Assembly (NCBI GenBank): GCA_964525485.1
Contig: CAZGHH010000022.1
Coordinates: forward strand, 1-14,128
Direction of reading: 5' to 3'
From: DAONBD01 sp964525485
GTDB lineage: Bacteria > Patescibacteriota > Gracilibacteria > UBA1369 > LOWO2-01-FULL-3
Length of the DNA stretch: 14,128 nt
In this document: positions 5,886 to 12,107 of the stretch, one piece after another
Position numbering within the stretch: position 1 is the first letter of the stretch
How the letters are laid out: the number at the start of each line of letters is the position of its first letter
The notes under the pieces: generated by a model
Seen by the model: only the letters and a program-made list of their open reading frames with translations
Told to the model about the DNA's origin: nothing
The model's database searches: none
Program-made: the position numbers and the translations under genes

Positions 5886-5914
5886 TTGACTGGGCTTGGA
5901 CGGTTTTTATTTAT
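5886..5914 (+). promoter_or_regulatory. Candidate promoter of folD-purF
   Basis: TTGACT (5886-5891) is 5/6 to the -35 consensus. The best -10 at 17 bp is the poor ATTTAT (5909-5914). The predicted start would be about 5920, only a few bases before the ATG at 5929. The phased T-tracts end just upstream. Confidence 0.4.
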
Positions 5915-5928
5915 TAATGGCATTAAAA

Positions 5929-6795
5929 ATGGCAATTAAAATCGACGGTGCCGCTATTGCGAGCGAAATGTACGATTCTCTAGCCAATGAAGTTGCTAAT
6001 CTTCAACTTAAGCATCACATTTTACCAAAACTTTGCGTTATTTTGGTTGGTAAAAATCCCGCTTCCCTTTCATACATTAAACAAAAACAAAAAGCATGTG
6101 ATAAAACAGGTATACAATGGGCTCAGTTTGATTATGAAGAATCTGTAAGTACCGAAGAATTAATATCAAAAATAGAAGAATTAAATGCGGATGAAAAAGT
6201 TCATGGAATACTGGTCCAATTACCTCTCCCAAAACACATAAATGTAAATTTAGTTATGCGCGCGATCGATCCAAAAAAAGACGTCGATGGATTCACGGCT
6301 TACAATATTGGAAAAATGTTTTTAGGCACTGAATTCGAAGATTTGGCACCATGTACTCCACTTGGAGTCATAAAAATGCTTGAACATTATAAAATTGATC
6401 CGCGCGGCAAAGAAGTTGTCGTGGTCGGACATTCGAATATAGTTGGAAAACCACTTTCTACGATGCTTTTAAATAGGAATGCAACTGTTACAACGTGTCA
6501 TATTGATACCAAAGATTTGGCTTTCCATACAAAACGTGCCGATATTTTGTGCGTTGGTGTCGGAAAGGCTAATTTAATTACTGCTGATATGGTAAAAGAC
6601 GGTGTAGTCGTTGTTGATATTGGAGTTAACAGAATGCCTGATGGCAAATTAAAAGGAGACACAGACTATGAAAATATTGAAAAAAAAGCTTCTTATATCA
6701 CTCCGGTTCCAGGTGGTGCAGGCCCAATGACCGTAGCTTGTCTTATGTTAAACACTGTTAAGGCTGCGAAAAGACTAAATAATTTAACCAACTAA
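5929..6795 (+). CDS. folD: Bifunctional methylenetetrahydrofolate dehydrogenase/cyclohydrolase FolD
   Basis: FolD oxidises 5,10-methylene-THF with NADP and hydrolyses the product to 10-formyl-THF, the formyl donor for purine synthesis and for Met-tRNA formylation. The catalytic Tyr49 and Lys53 are in SYIKQK, within LVGKNPASLSYIKQKQKAC. Other signatures are HGILVQLPLPKHI, PKKDVDGF, PCTPLGVIKML, the Rossmann motif VVGHSNIVGKP, and PVPGGAGPMTVACLM. I chose ATG 5929, giving MAIKIDGAAIA and 288 residues, which matches the family N-terminus; ATG 5917 and TTG 5896 are also in frame. A duplicated ATGGCATTAAA/ATGGCAATTAAA surrounds the two ATGs. purF follows after 3 bp, so the two are surely co-transcribed. 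Confidence 0.95.
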   Translation: MAIKIDGAAIASEMYDSLANEVANLQLKHHILPKLCVILVGKNPASLSYIKQKQKACDKTGIQWAQFDYEESVSTEELISKIEELNADEKVHGILVQLPLPKHINVNLVMRAIDPKKDVDGFTAYNIGKMFLGTEFEDLAPCTPLGVIKMLEHYKIDPRGKEVVVVGHSNIVGKPLSTMLLNRNATVTTCHIDTKDLAFHTKRADILCVGVGKANLITADMVKDGVVVVDIGVNRMPDGKLKGDTDYENIEKKASYITPVPGGAGPMTVACLMLNTVKAAKRLNNLTN

Positions 6796-6798
6796 AAT

Positions 6799-8307
6799 AT
6801 GTGTGGTGTTTTAGGCATATTTGGAAATGATTACGTAGCTCAAGATGTTTACGACGCGTTAATTACACTTCAACATCGTGGACAGGATGCTACCGGAATG
6901 ATTACTTTTGACGGCAAACAATTCCATACAAAAAAAGGCGTAGGACTTGTGAAAGATGTTTTTCACACCAGAGATATGCTCAGATTAAAAGGTAATGCAG
7001 GTGTCGGACATACAAGATATTCAACGGTTGGAGGAGGCGGAGCCGAAGATGCTCAGCCATTTTATACCAAGGTTTTCTTTGGCGTAATGATGGCTCACAA
7101 TGGAAACCTTTTTAATGTCTATGATTTAAAAAAAGAGCTTTGGGAAAAAGATCATAGATTTGTTAATTCAAGTTGTGACGTGGAAGTTATTTTGGAAGTT
7201 TTTACAAAAGCTTTAACAAAACAAAGAATAAACAAAATTTTGAAATTCGATCATTTGTGTAAGGCTACAAAAAGTGTTTTTAAAAGAGCTCAAGGTGCCT
7301 ATAGTGTTGTCGCGTATATTGCGAAACATGGGATGATTGCTTTTAGAGATCCGCATGGAATACGACCTTTGATTATGGGAAAACGCAAAACAGGACTTTT
7401 GGATGAATATATTTTTGCATCCGAATCTGTCACTTTGGATGTGCTTGGATTTGAATTCGTGCGTGATGTGAAGGCTGGTGAATTAATCTGGATTGATGAA
7501 GAGAGAAAAGTTCATAGCAAAGTTTTGAGTAATAAAAAACATACTCCTTGTATATTTGAACATGTTTATTTTGCGAGACCGGATTCTATGTTGGACGGTA
7601 TTTCTGTCCACAAAGCGAGGATGCGTATGGGAGAAAAATTAGCTGATAAAATTAAAAAATCCGGATTGAAAATCGATGTTGTGATGCCTGTTCCGGATTC
7701 CAGCCGTACCGCTGCGATTGCTTTGGCGGCAAAATTAAAATTACCATATCGTGAAGGCCTCATAAAAAATAGATATATAGGGAGAACTTTTATTATGCCT
7801 GGACAAGAGATCCGAAAAAAATCTATTCACTATAAATTAAATGCTGTAAAGTTGGAGTTTGAAGGAAAAAATGTTCTGCTTGTTGATGACAGTATAGTTC
7901 GTGGAAACACCTCCAAAGCTATTGTACAGATGTGCAAAAAAGCTGGAGCAAAAGCCATTTATTTTACGTCTTATTCACCTCCGGTTAAATATCCGTGTCT
8001 TTATGGCGTCGATATTCCAACGTCGCAAGAATTAATTGCTTATACTCATACCCATGATGAGATTCAAAAATTTATTGAAGCTGACGCTTTGTTTTACACT
8101 GAAGTGAAAGATATTTTTGACAGCTGTAAAAAAGGCAATCCAAAAATAAAGAGCTTTTGCATGGCATGTTTTGATGGGAAATATCCGACAGGCGATATAA
8201 CTCCTGAAGTTTTGAAGAAAGTTGCTGAGGAGAGATTAAGCGACAAATCATGTGCAAAAATTGAAGATGACGATATTAATATGGGAGGGCAAATGAGTTT
8301 GGCTTAA
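6799..8307 (+). CDS. purF: Amidophosphoribosyltransferase (glutamine PRPP amidotransferase)
   Basis: PurF catalyses the committed step of purine synthesis: PRPP plus glutamine gives 5-phosphoribosylamine. The chain begins MCGVLGIFG, so Cys2 becomes the N-terminal nucleophile after Met removal and no propeptide is present. The Ntn glutaminase domain shows TLQHRGQDATG, GHTRYSTVG, MMAHNGNL and SCDVEV. The phosphoribosyltransferase domain shows the PRPP loop VLLVDDSIVRGNT (359-371). Cys251, Cys400, Cys454 and Cys457 lie in the contexts of the four ligands of the [4Fe-4S] cluster of the Bacillus-type enzyme (PCIFEHVYFARPDS; YPCLYG; FCMACFDGKYPTG). So this is the Fe-S type, presumably oxygen-sensitive. 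It is in an operon with folD. Confidence 0.97.
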   Translation: MCGVLGIFGNDYVAQDVYDALITLQHRGQDATGMITFDGKQFHTKKGVGLVKDVFHTRDMLRLKGNAGVGHTRYSTVGGGGAEDAQPFYTKVFFGVMMAHNGNLFNVYDLKKELWEKDHRFVNSSCDVEVILEVFTKALTKQRINKILKFDHLCKATKSVFKRAQGAYSVVAYIAKHGMIAFRDPHGIRPLIMGKRKTGLLDEYIFASESVTLDVLGFEFVRDVKAGELIWIDEERKVHSKVLSNKKHTPCIFEHVYFARPDSMLDGISVHKARMRMGEKLADKIKKSGLKIDVVMPVPDSSRTAAIALAAKLKLPYREGLIKNRYIGRTFIMPGQEIRKKSIHYKLNAVKLEFEGKNVLLVDDSIVRGNTSKAIVQMCKKAGAKAIYFTSYSPPVKYPCLYGVDIPTSQELIAYTHTHDEIQKFIEADALFYTEVKDIFDSCKKGNPKIKSFCMACFDGKYPTGDITPEVLKKVAEERLSDKSCAKIEDDDINMGGQMSLA

Positions 8308-8349
8308 AGTCCGGGACTCTACTATAAGGGGTGGTAAAGTTCGGGACTT
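8307..8349 (+). repeat. Paired near-palindromic CCGGGA repeats between purF and purD
   Basis: AAGTCCGGGACT (8307-8318) recurs as AAGTTCGGGACT (8337-8348), 30 bp apart with one mismatch. Each copy is nearly palindromic (AGTCC-G-GGACT; AAGT...ACTT). They resemble the CCCGGG-core repeats before the tmk-like gene. The pair occupies most of the 61-bp purF-purD gap and could be an operator or RNA structure. Confidence 0.65.
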
Positions 8350-8368
8350 AAAATTTTAAAATACCACT

Positions 8369-9703
8369 ATGAAAAAAATTTTAGTTATAGGAAATGGTGC
8401 TCGCGAACACGTGATTTGCGAGACTTTGAAAAGATCCCCTCAAGATACTGAACTCTATATTGTTGGCGATGCGTTGAATCCCGGGATTGAGAACATTGCA
8501 AAAGAATACTTGGTCGGCACAACAAAAGATCCTGCCATTGTTGTTGAATTTGCTGAGCGAGTTCGGCCTGATTTTTGTATTGTCGGACCTGAGGCGCCGA
8601 TCGCATCTGGAGTCGTGGACGCGCTTGAGAAAGCCGGATTCAAGAGTTGTTCACCTTTAAAAACTGTTGGCAGACTTGAGTCTTCAAAATCTTTTACGAG
8701 AGATCTTTTGGCTAAGTATGGAATCGCTGGAAATCCTAAATTTAAAGTATTTGAGCGTGGACCTGAATATGAAGTCTCCGACGATGAGGTTAAAGCTTTT
8801 TTTGATGAATTGGGTGATGACTTCGTCGTGAAGGCTGACGGACTAAAAGGTGGAAAAGGCGTAAAAGTTTCCGGTGATCACTTGAACGGTCGCGCTGAGG
8901 GATTGGCTTATGCTTTGGAATGTTTGAATGAGGGTGGACGGGTTGTTGTGGAAGAAAAACTTATTGGGCAAGAGTTCAGTTTAATGAGTTTCTGTGATGG
9001 AATTCACACTTCCGAAATGCCAGCTGTACAAGACCACAAGCGCGCTTACGAAGGCGATAAAGGGCCAAATACAGGTGGAATGGGCACATATAGTGATGCG
9101 AACGGATTGTTGCCGTTTTTGACTGAAGCAGATATAGAAGCTGCTCAAAATATTACGCATAAAGTTGCGAAAGCATTGCATGATGAAACTGGAGTTTATT
9201 TCAAAGGAATTATGTATGGAGGTTTTATGGCTGTGAAAAATGGAGTGAGATTAATCGAATACAATGCGAGATTTGGTGATCCTGAAGCCATGAATGTCTT
9301 GCCTCTTTTAAAGACAGACTTTGTTGAACTGTGTGAGTCAATGATTAATGGCGCATTGGATAAATTAAATATCGAATTCGAAAAAAAGGCTACGGTTTGC
9401 AAATATCTCGTACCAAATGGCTATCCTGACACCCCTTGTAAGGGAGAAAAAATTACTGTCGGGGAGATACCAAAGGGTGTTAGGGCTTATTATGCTTCGG
9501 TAAATAAAAAAAATGATGGACTGTATTTGAGCGGATCTCGTGCGATCGCTTTCGTTGGTATTGCAAATACATTGGAAGAGGCTGAGAAGTTGGCACAGAG
9601 CGCTGTATCGAGCGTGGAAGGCCCTGTCTTTTACCGCAAAGACATCGGAACGAAAGAATTGATCCAAAAAAGAATCGATCACATGAAAACGATTCGCGCA
9701 TAA
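8369..9703 (+). CDS. purD: Phosphoribosylamine-glycine ligase (GAR synthetase)
   Basis: PurD joins phosphoribosylamine, the unstable PurF product, to glycine using ATP, making GAR. The N-terminal domain starts MKKILVIGNGAREHV (the GNGxREH signature). It continues with VGPEAPIASGVVDALE. The ATP-grasp domain shows KADGLKGGKGV, PNTGGMGTYSD and EYNARFGDPEAMNVLPLL, with the metal-binding Glu and Asn. At 444 residues it is slightly longer than the usual 420-430. It follows purF by 61 bp and is probably co-transcribed, unless the repeat pair in the gap changes that. There is no Shine-Dalgarno sequence before the ATG. A bidirectional terminator lies downstream. Confidence 0.97.
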   Translation: MKKILVIGNGAREHVICETLKRSPQDTELYIVGDALNPGIENIAKEYLVGTTKDPAIVVEFAERVRPDFCIVGPEAPIASGVVDALEKAGFKSCSPLKTVGRLESSKSFTRDLLAKYGIAGNPKFKVFERGPEYEVSDDEVKAFFDELGDDFVVKADGLKGGKGVKVSGDHLNGRAEGLAYALECLNEGGRVVVEEKLIGQEFSLMSFCDGIHTSEMPAVQDHKRAYEGDKGPNTGGMGTYSDANGLLPFLTEADIEAAQNITHKVAKALHDETGVYFKGIMYGGFMAVKNGVRLIEYNARFGDPEAMNVLPLLKTDFVELCESMINGALDKLNIEFEKKATVCKYLVPNGYPDTPCKGEKITVGEIPKGVRAYYASVNKKNDGLYLSGSRAIAFVGIANTLEEAEKLAQSAVSSVEGPVFYRKDIGTKELIQKRIDHMKTIRA

Positions 9704-9732
9704 CTTTAAGAATACAAAAAACGCAATAAACA

Positions 9733-9763
9733 AAAAGCGCCGCCTTAGATTGGTAGCGCTTTT
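9733..9763. terminator. Bidirectional terminator between purD and the YtxH-like gene
   Basis: AAAAGCGC (9733-9740) pairs exactly with GCGCTTTT (9756-9763), with an inner CC/GG pair across a small internal loop. On the plus strand the stem ends in TTTT followed by CATTTTATTTTC; on the minus strand it ends in five T. It sits between two convergent genes and can serve both. Confidence 0.85.
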
Positions 9764-9783
9764 CATTTTATTTTCTTGAATTT

Positions 9784-10233
9784 TTATTTCTTCATTTTCT
9801 TCACTTCTTTCTTCACTTGCTTTGTAACCTTTCCAGCTACGCCTTTTGCTTTTTTCATAACTTTCTTTGCTTTGCTTTTCACTTTTCCTGCTTTCTTTGA
9901 CAGCTGTTTACGAGCCATATCAAGATCCTCGTCTGTAATACCGTAATTCGCTTCTAGCCAGAGAGATGCGCGTTTTTGCACATCCTTAGCGGCTTTTTTG
10001 CCTTTGACTAAGTATTCTTGAACTTCCTCGTGTTTCGAAACATCGCTTGTGAAATTACTCATGTCCTTTCCCATTTCCATAAATGTGTCTTTAAAAGCAT
10101 TGACTCCGTAATTCCCTTCTTTAAAATCTTTTTTTAGGTCCTTGCGAAATTCTGAACCTTTTTTTGGGGCGAAAAGTAATCCAACAAGACTTCCCAAAGC
10201 GAGTCCTGCGACGAGAGCTTTTAATCTTTTCAT
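9784..10233 (-). CDS. YtxH-like membrane-associated protein with Lys-rich tail
   Basis: The N-terminus has one hydrophobic helix (residues about 6-21, LVAGLALGSLVGLLF) followed directly by APKKGSEFRKDLKKD, the hallmark of YtxH-domain proteins (GLLFAPKSGKETR-type). YtxH proteins are small, helical and linked to stress in Bacillus, but their activity is not established. Residues 30-90 look helical. From about residue 105 the chain becomes a Lys/Ala-rich tail (KKAGKVKSKAKKVMKKAKG...KKEVKKMKK) resembling histone H1-like nucleoid proteins. Such a tail on a membrane-anchored protein could bind nucleic acid, teichoic acid-like polymers or the membrane surface; this is speculation. It lies 60 bp downstream of maf on the same strand. 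Confidence 0.75.
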   Translation of the reverse strand: MKRLKALVAGLALGSLVGLLFAPKKGSEFRKDLKKDFKEGNYGVNAFKDTFMEMGKDMSNFTSDVSKHEEVQEYLVKGKKAAKDVQKRASLWLEANYGITDEDLDMARKQLSKKAGKVKSKAKKVMKKAKGVAGKVTKQVKKEVKKMKK

Positions 10234-10293
10234 TTTTATGAGGTTAATTTTGCCCTTTCAGCTTAACACCAAGCCTTAATTTTACAAAATGTT

Positions 10294-10875
10294 TTACAAG
10301 ATCTCGATTTGAAATTCTTTCAGAAGCTTTTTTAAGGTATAAATCGGCAAACCAACTACGTTGAAATAATCTCCTGTTATTCCTTTGATAAAAAGAGCTC
10401 CTTTTCCCTGTATCGCGTATGCAGCGGCTTTGTCATCCCCTTCCCCCGAATTCACGTATTTATCTATTTCATCTTCATTAATTTTTTCCATTTCAACTTT
10501 TGTTTCGACAGTTTTTGTAATCGTTTTACCTGAAGAAGAATTCATTACACATATTCCCGAAATTACTGAATGTTCTGTTCCTGAAATTAGGCGTATTAAT
10601 CGTTTTGCATCTTCTCTGTCTGTTGGTTTCCCTAAAATATGCCCGTGTGAAACACCTATCGTATCAACTCCTATTATTATTGCATCTTTGAATCGTCTTG
10701 ATGCCTCATGAGCCTTTCCCACCGCATTATATGCAACTATTTCTTCTGGTGTTTCTCCTGCCAGACTTTCTGCTTTTTCATAAAAATCTGGGCTGTATGA
10801 AGTGAATTCCAATCCCAATTCTTTTAACAGTTCAATTCTGCGCGGACTTTTTGATGCGAGGACTATTTCTTTCAT
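10294..10875 (-). CDS. maf: Maf-family nucleoside triphosphate pyrophosphatase
   Basis: Maf proteins hydrolyse non-canonical or modified nucleoside triphosphates such as dTTP/UTP analogues or 7-methyl-GTP, depending on subfamily; over-expression affects septum formation. The 193 residues match the family. The signature is ASKSPRRIELLKELG at residues 7-21. Then come GVDTIG with Asp71, ILGKPTD (80-86), SGTEHSVISGICV, and the C-terminal DDKAAAYAIQGKGALFI...GDYFNVVGLPIYTLKKLL. I cannot decide the subfamily. The start MKEIVLASKSPRR is canonical. It is divergent from rpsT, with about 107 bp between the start codons. Confidence 0.95.
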   Translation of the reverse strand: MKEIVLASKSPRRIELLKELGLEFTSYSPDFYEKAESLAGETPEEIVAYNAVGKAHEASRRFKDAIIIGVDTIGVSHGHILGKPTDREDAKRLIRLISGTEHSVISGICVMNSSSGKTITKTVETKVEMEKINEDEIDKYVNSGEGDDKAAAYAIQGKGALFIKGITGDYFNVVGLPIYTLKKLLKEFQIEIL

Positions 10876-10912
10876 AAATTCTTATGTTTGTCGTTACAAT
10901 ATCATTAATCGT

Positions 10913-10941
10913 TTGACAGTAAAGGTCTAATCTAATAAACT
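10913..10941 (+). promoter_or_regulatory. Promoter of rpsT
   Basis: A perfect -35 TTGACA (10913-10918) is followed after 17 bp by TAAACT (10936-10941, 4/6). The predicted start near 10948 gives a leader of about 35 nt, AT-rich and without Shine-Dalgarno sequence. Confidence 0.6.
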
Positions 10942-10982
10942 TCCTCTGCAAATATTCAAAAACACTATTTAACTAATAGAAA

Positions 10983-11285
10983 ATGCCATTAATCAAATCT
11001 GCAAAGAAGAGCATGCGCCAAGATGCGAAACGCAAAGCAAGAAGATTTCCTCTAAGAAGTCAGTTGAAAAGCGTTTATAAAAAAGCTTTGGTTCTTATAA
11101 AGGATGGGAAGCTGGAAGAAGCTAAGAAATTTATGCCTTTTGCTTATAAAATCATCGACACAGCAGCTAAGAAAAACATCATCCACAGCAAGAATGCAGC
11201 TAATAAAAAATCTAGAATTGCTAGAGAATTAAATGCATTGGAAAAAGGTGGAAAAACAGAAGTAAAAGAAGAAAAAGCGGAGTAA
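10983..11285 (+). CDS. rpsT: Small-subunit ribosomal protein S20 (bS20)
   Basis: S20 binds the 5' domain and helix 44 of 16S rRNA as an early assembly protein. Its long helices carry basic residues: SAKKSMRQDAKRKARRFPLRSQLKSVYKKAL at the N-terminus, then the hallmark AYKIIDTAAKKNIIHSKNAANKKSRIAREL. At 100 residues it is slightly longer than the usual 85-90, owing to an acidic/Lys-rich tail (KGGKTEVKEEKAE). It is monocistronic, with its own promoter, and is followed by the intron-bearing tRNA gene 45 bp later. Confidence 0.97.
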   Translation: MPLIKSAKKSMRQDAKRKARRFPLRSQLKSVYKKALVLIKDGKLEEAKKFMPFAYKIIDTAAKKNIIHSKNAANKKSRIARELNALEKGGKTEVKEEKAE

Positions 11286-11348
11286 AAATTAATATTTTGG
11301 CCGTTTTTGGCCGTAGATCTTTAAAATTTTGGGTCTGTAGCTCAGGGG

Positions 11349-11738
11349 TTAGAGCAGTCGGCTTAACGATACTGATTCTAAATTGTGTTGAGGATTGTGA
11401 ATTTCTGAATGACAATTATGACATACTAAAACACATTTACTGAGCTCATCTTTGATTCTTGAAAATTTTCTATTTGAAAGAGATCGCATGTCCAGTTTGA
11501 ATTCTTTTTTCTTCCTATCTGTATGATGAAATGTTAGAGCTGATAGGTTCTTATTGTATCCACAAACTGAGCATTTGCCGCCGAACATTTCTACTATTTC
11601 GATCTTACGAGATAGTCCTCTTTCTTTCTGATTATTATAGCTCTGATGAGCTTTGTTTTTACATTTTGTACTGCAATACATTGATTGTTTTCCTTCTAAT
11701 TCACTTCCACAAATCTTGCAGTTTATGTTATTTTTCAT
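11349..11738 (-). CDS. HNH homing endonuclease, antisense in the group I intron
   Basis: A 129-residue protein with two zinc sites and an HNH core. The N-terminal zinc knuckle uses Cys7, Cys10, Cys22 and Cys26. The HNH domain has Cys56-Cys59 (CSVCG), TFHH at 69-72, and CVLVCHNCHSEIH at 102-114, supplying Cys106/Cys109 and catalytic His. HNH proteins in group I introns typically cut intron-less copies of the target and drive homing. The gene runs opposite to the tRNA and intron, inside the P1 extension. Its last four codons (SRLL) and TAA lie in the 5' tRNA exon, so its 3' end is shared with host sequence. No Shine-Dalgarno sequence or clear promoter precedes it. Activity and target are inferred. 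Confidence 0.85.
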   Translation of the reverse strand: MKNNINCKICGSELEGKQSMYCSTKCKNKAHQSYNNQKERGLSRKIEIVEMFGGKCSVCGYNKNLSALTFHHTDRKKKEFKLDMRSLSNRKFSRIKDELSKCVLVCHNCHSEIHNPQHNLESVSLSRLL

Positions 11739-11981
11739 AACTGCATATTAGCACAACACGTATCTGTATCAAGGGCTGCTTGGTAAGTAATTTCCAAGTA
11801 TAACCTGTCAAATTCGGGGAAACCTAAAGTCGCCTCAGGTGGCAATGGCAATCCCGAGCCAAGCTTTCCGCTTACTGCGGATTGAAGGTGTAGAGACTAG
11901 ACGGCAGGCTTCCATTTCAATGGAAGAAGGGATAGTCCAGATTATAAACTCGAAAGAGATCACGAAAGTGATAGTAATACG
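11364..11981 (+). ncRNA. Group I self-splicing intron, IC3-like, in the tRNA anticodon loop
   Basis: The 618-nt intron lies between U33 and C34. The internal guide GGCTG (11774-11778) pairs with 5'-exon CGGCT, placing the conserved U-G wobble at U33; terminal G11981 is the omega-G. The ribozyme core (11774-11981, ~208 nt) closely resembles the Azoarcus tRNA-Ile intron: GTCAAATTCGGGGAAACCTA (P element), ATCCCGAGCCAAGC (Q), GAAGGTGTAGAGACTAGACG (R) and GATAGTCCAG (S). Helices seen: P2 CTTGG/CCAAG (11779-11783/11794-11798), P7 GACTA/TAGTC (11895-11899/11933-11937), P8 (11909-11915/11920-11926), and two hairpins with GAAA loops near the 3' end (11949-11958; 11959-11972). The preceding 400 nt is a P1 extension holding an antisense gene; GATAC (11368-11372) can pair with GTATC (11766-11770) at its base. 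Confidence 0.93.
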
Positions 11982-12023
11982 CATAACCGATTGGTCGATG
12001 GTTCGATTCCATCCAGACCCACC

Positions 12024-12050
12024 ACTCTCTTTTTTAAAAGAGAGTTTTTT
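12024..12050 (+). terminator. Rho-independent terminator of the tRNA transcript
   Basis: CTCTCTTT (12025-12032) pairs with AAAGAGAG (12037-12044) around a TTTA loop, and A12024-T12045 extends the stem. Six T follow (12045-12050). It begins at the last base of the encoded CCA. Confidence 0.9.
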
Positions 12051-12051
12051 G

Positions 12052-12080
12052 GTGACTTTGGATCTGTTTCTTTATATAAT
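12052..12080 (+). promoter_or_regulatory. Promoter of pflB
   Basis: A perfect -10 TATAAT (12075-12080) has GTGACT (12052-12057, 4/6 to TTGACA) at the ideal 17-bp spacing. The predicted start near 12087 gives a 21-nt leader without Shine-Dalgarno sequence. The promoter starts right after the tRNA terminator, so pflB is an independent unit. Confidence 0.65.
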
Positions 12081-12107
12081 GCTAGTACCCTCATAATTAA
12101 TCTTCTT

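Larger units (their letters stand above)
11331..12024 (+). tRNA. tRNA with CAU anticodon (probably tRNA-Ile2), intron-interrupted
   Basis: Exons 11331-11363 and 11982-12024 join to a 76-nt tRNA with encoded CCA. The acceptor stem GGGTCTG/CAGACCC is perfect. The D-stem is GCTC/GAGC with an 8-nt loop. The anticodon stem GTCGG (11357-11361) pairs with CCGAT (11987-11991) around the loop CU-CAU-AA. The variable loop is TGGTC, and the T-arm is GATGG-TTCGATT-CCATC. CAU could be Met or lysidine-modified Ile2. G1-C72 and the absence of three G-C pairs in the anticodon stem exclude initiator tRNA. The AGAGCAG.CG.CU and UUGGUCG.UGGUUC segments resemble E. coli Ile2, so I favour Ile2. Any product depends on splicing. 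Confidence 0.9.

Noticed and set aside
5896..5928. TTG 5896 or ATG 5917 as folD start
   Set aside because: They would add MDGFYLLMALK, which does not match the family, and lie on or very near the predicted promoter; MAIKIDG fits FolD N-termini.
11331..11372. tRNA reading straight through with loop CUUAACG (apparent UAA, Leu-like)
   Set aside because: There is no pairing 3' strand nearby and no long variable arm; the true 3' half is at 11982-12024 and gives a CAU anticodon.
11349..11738. HNH protein as a restriction or defence nuclease
   Set aside because: Its confinement to the intron P1 extension and lack of a methylase or partner gene point to homing instead.
11839..12096. 85-codon plus-strand frame over the intron core and tRNA 3' end
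   Set aside because: It overlaps the ribozyme core, the tRNA exon and the terminator; not a plausible protein.
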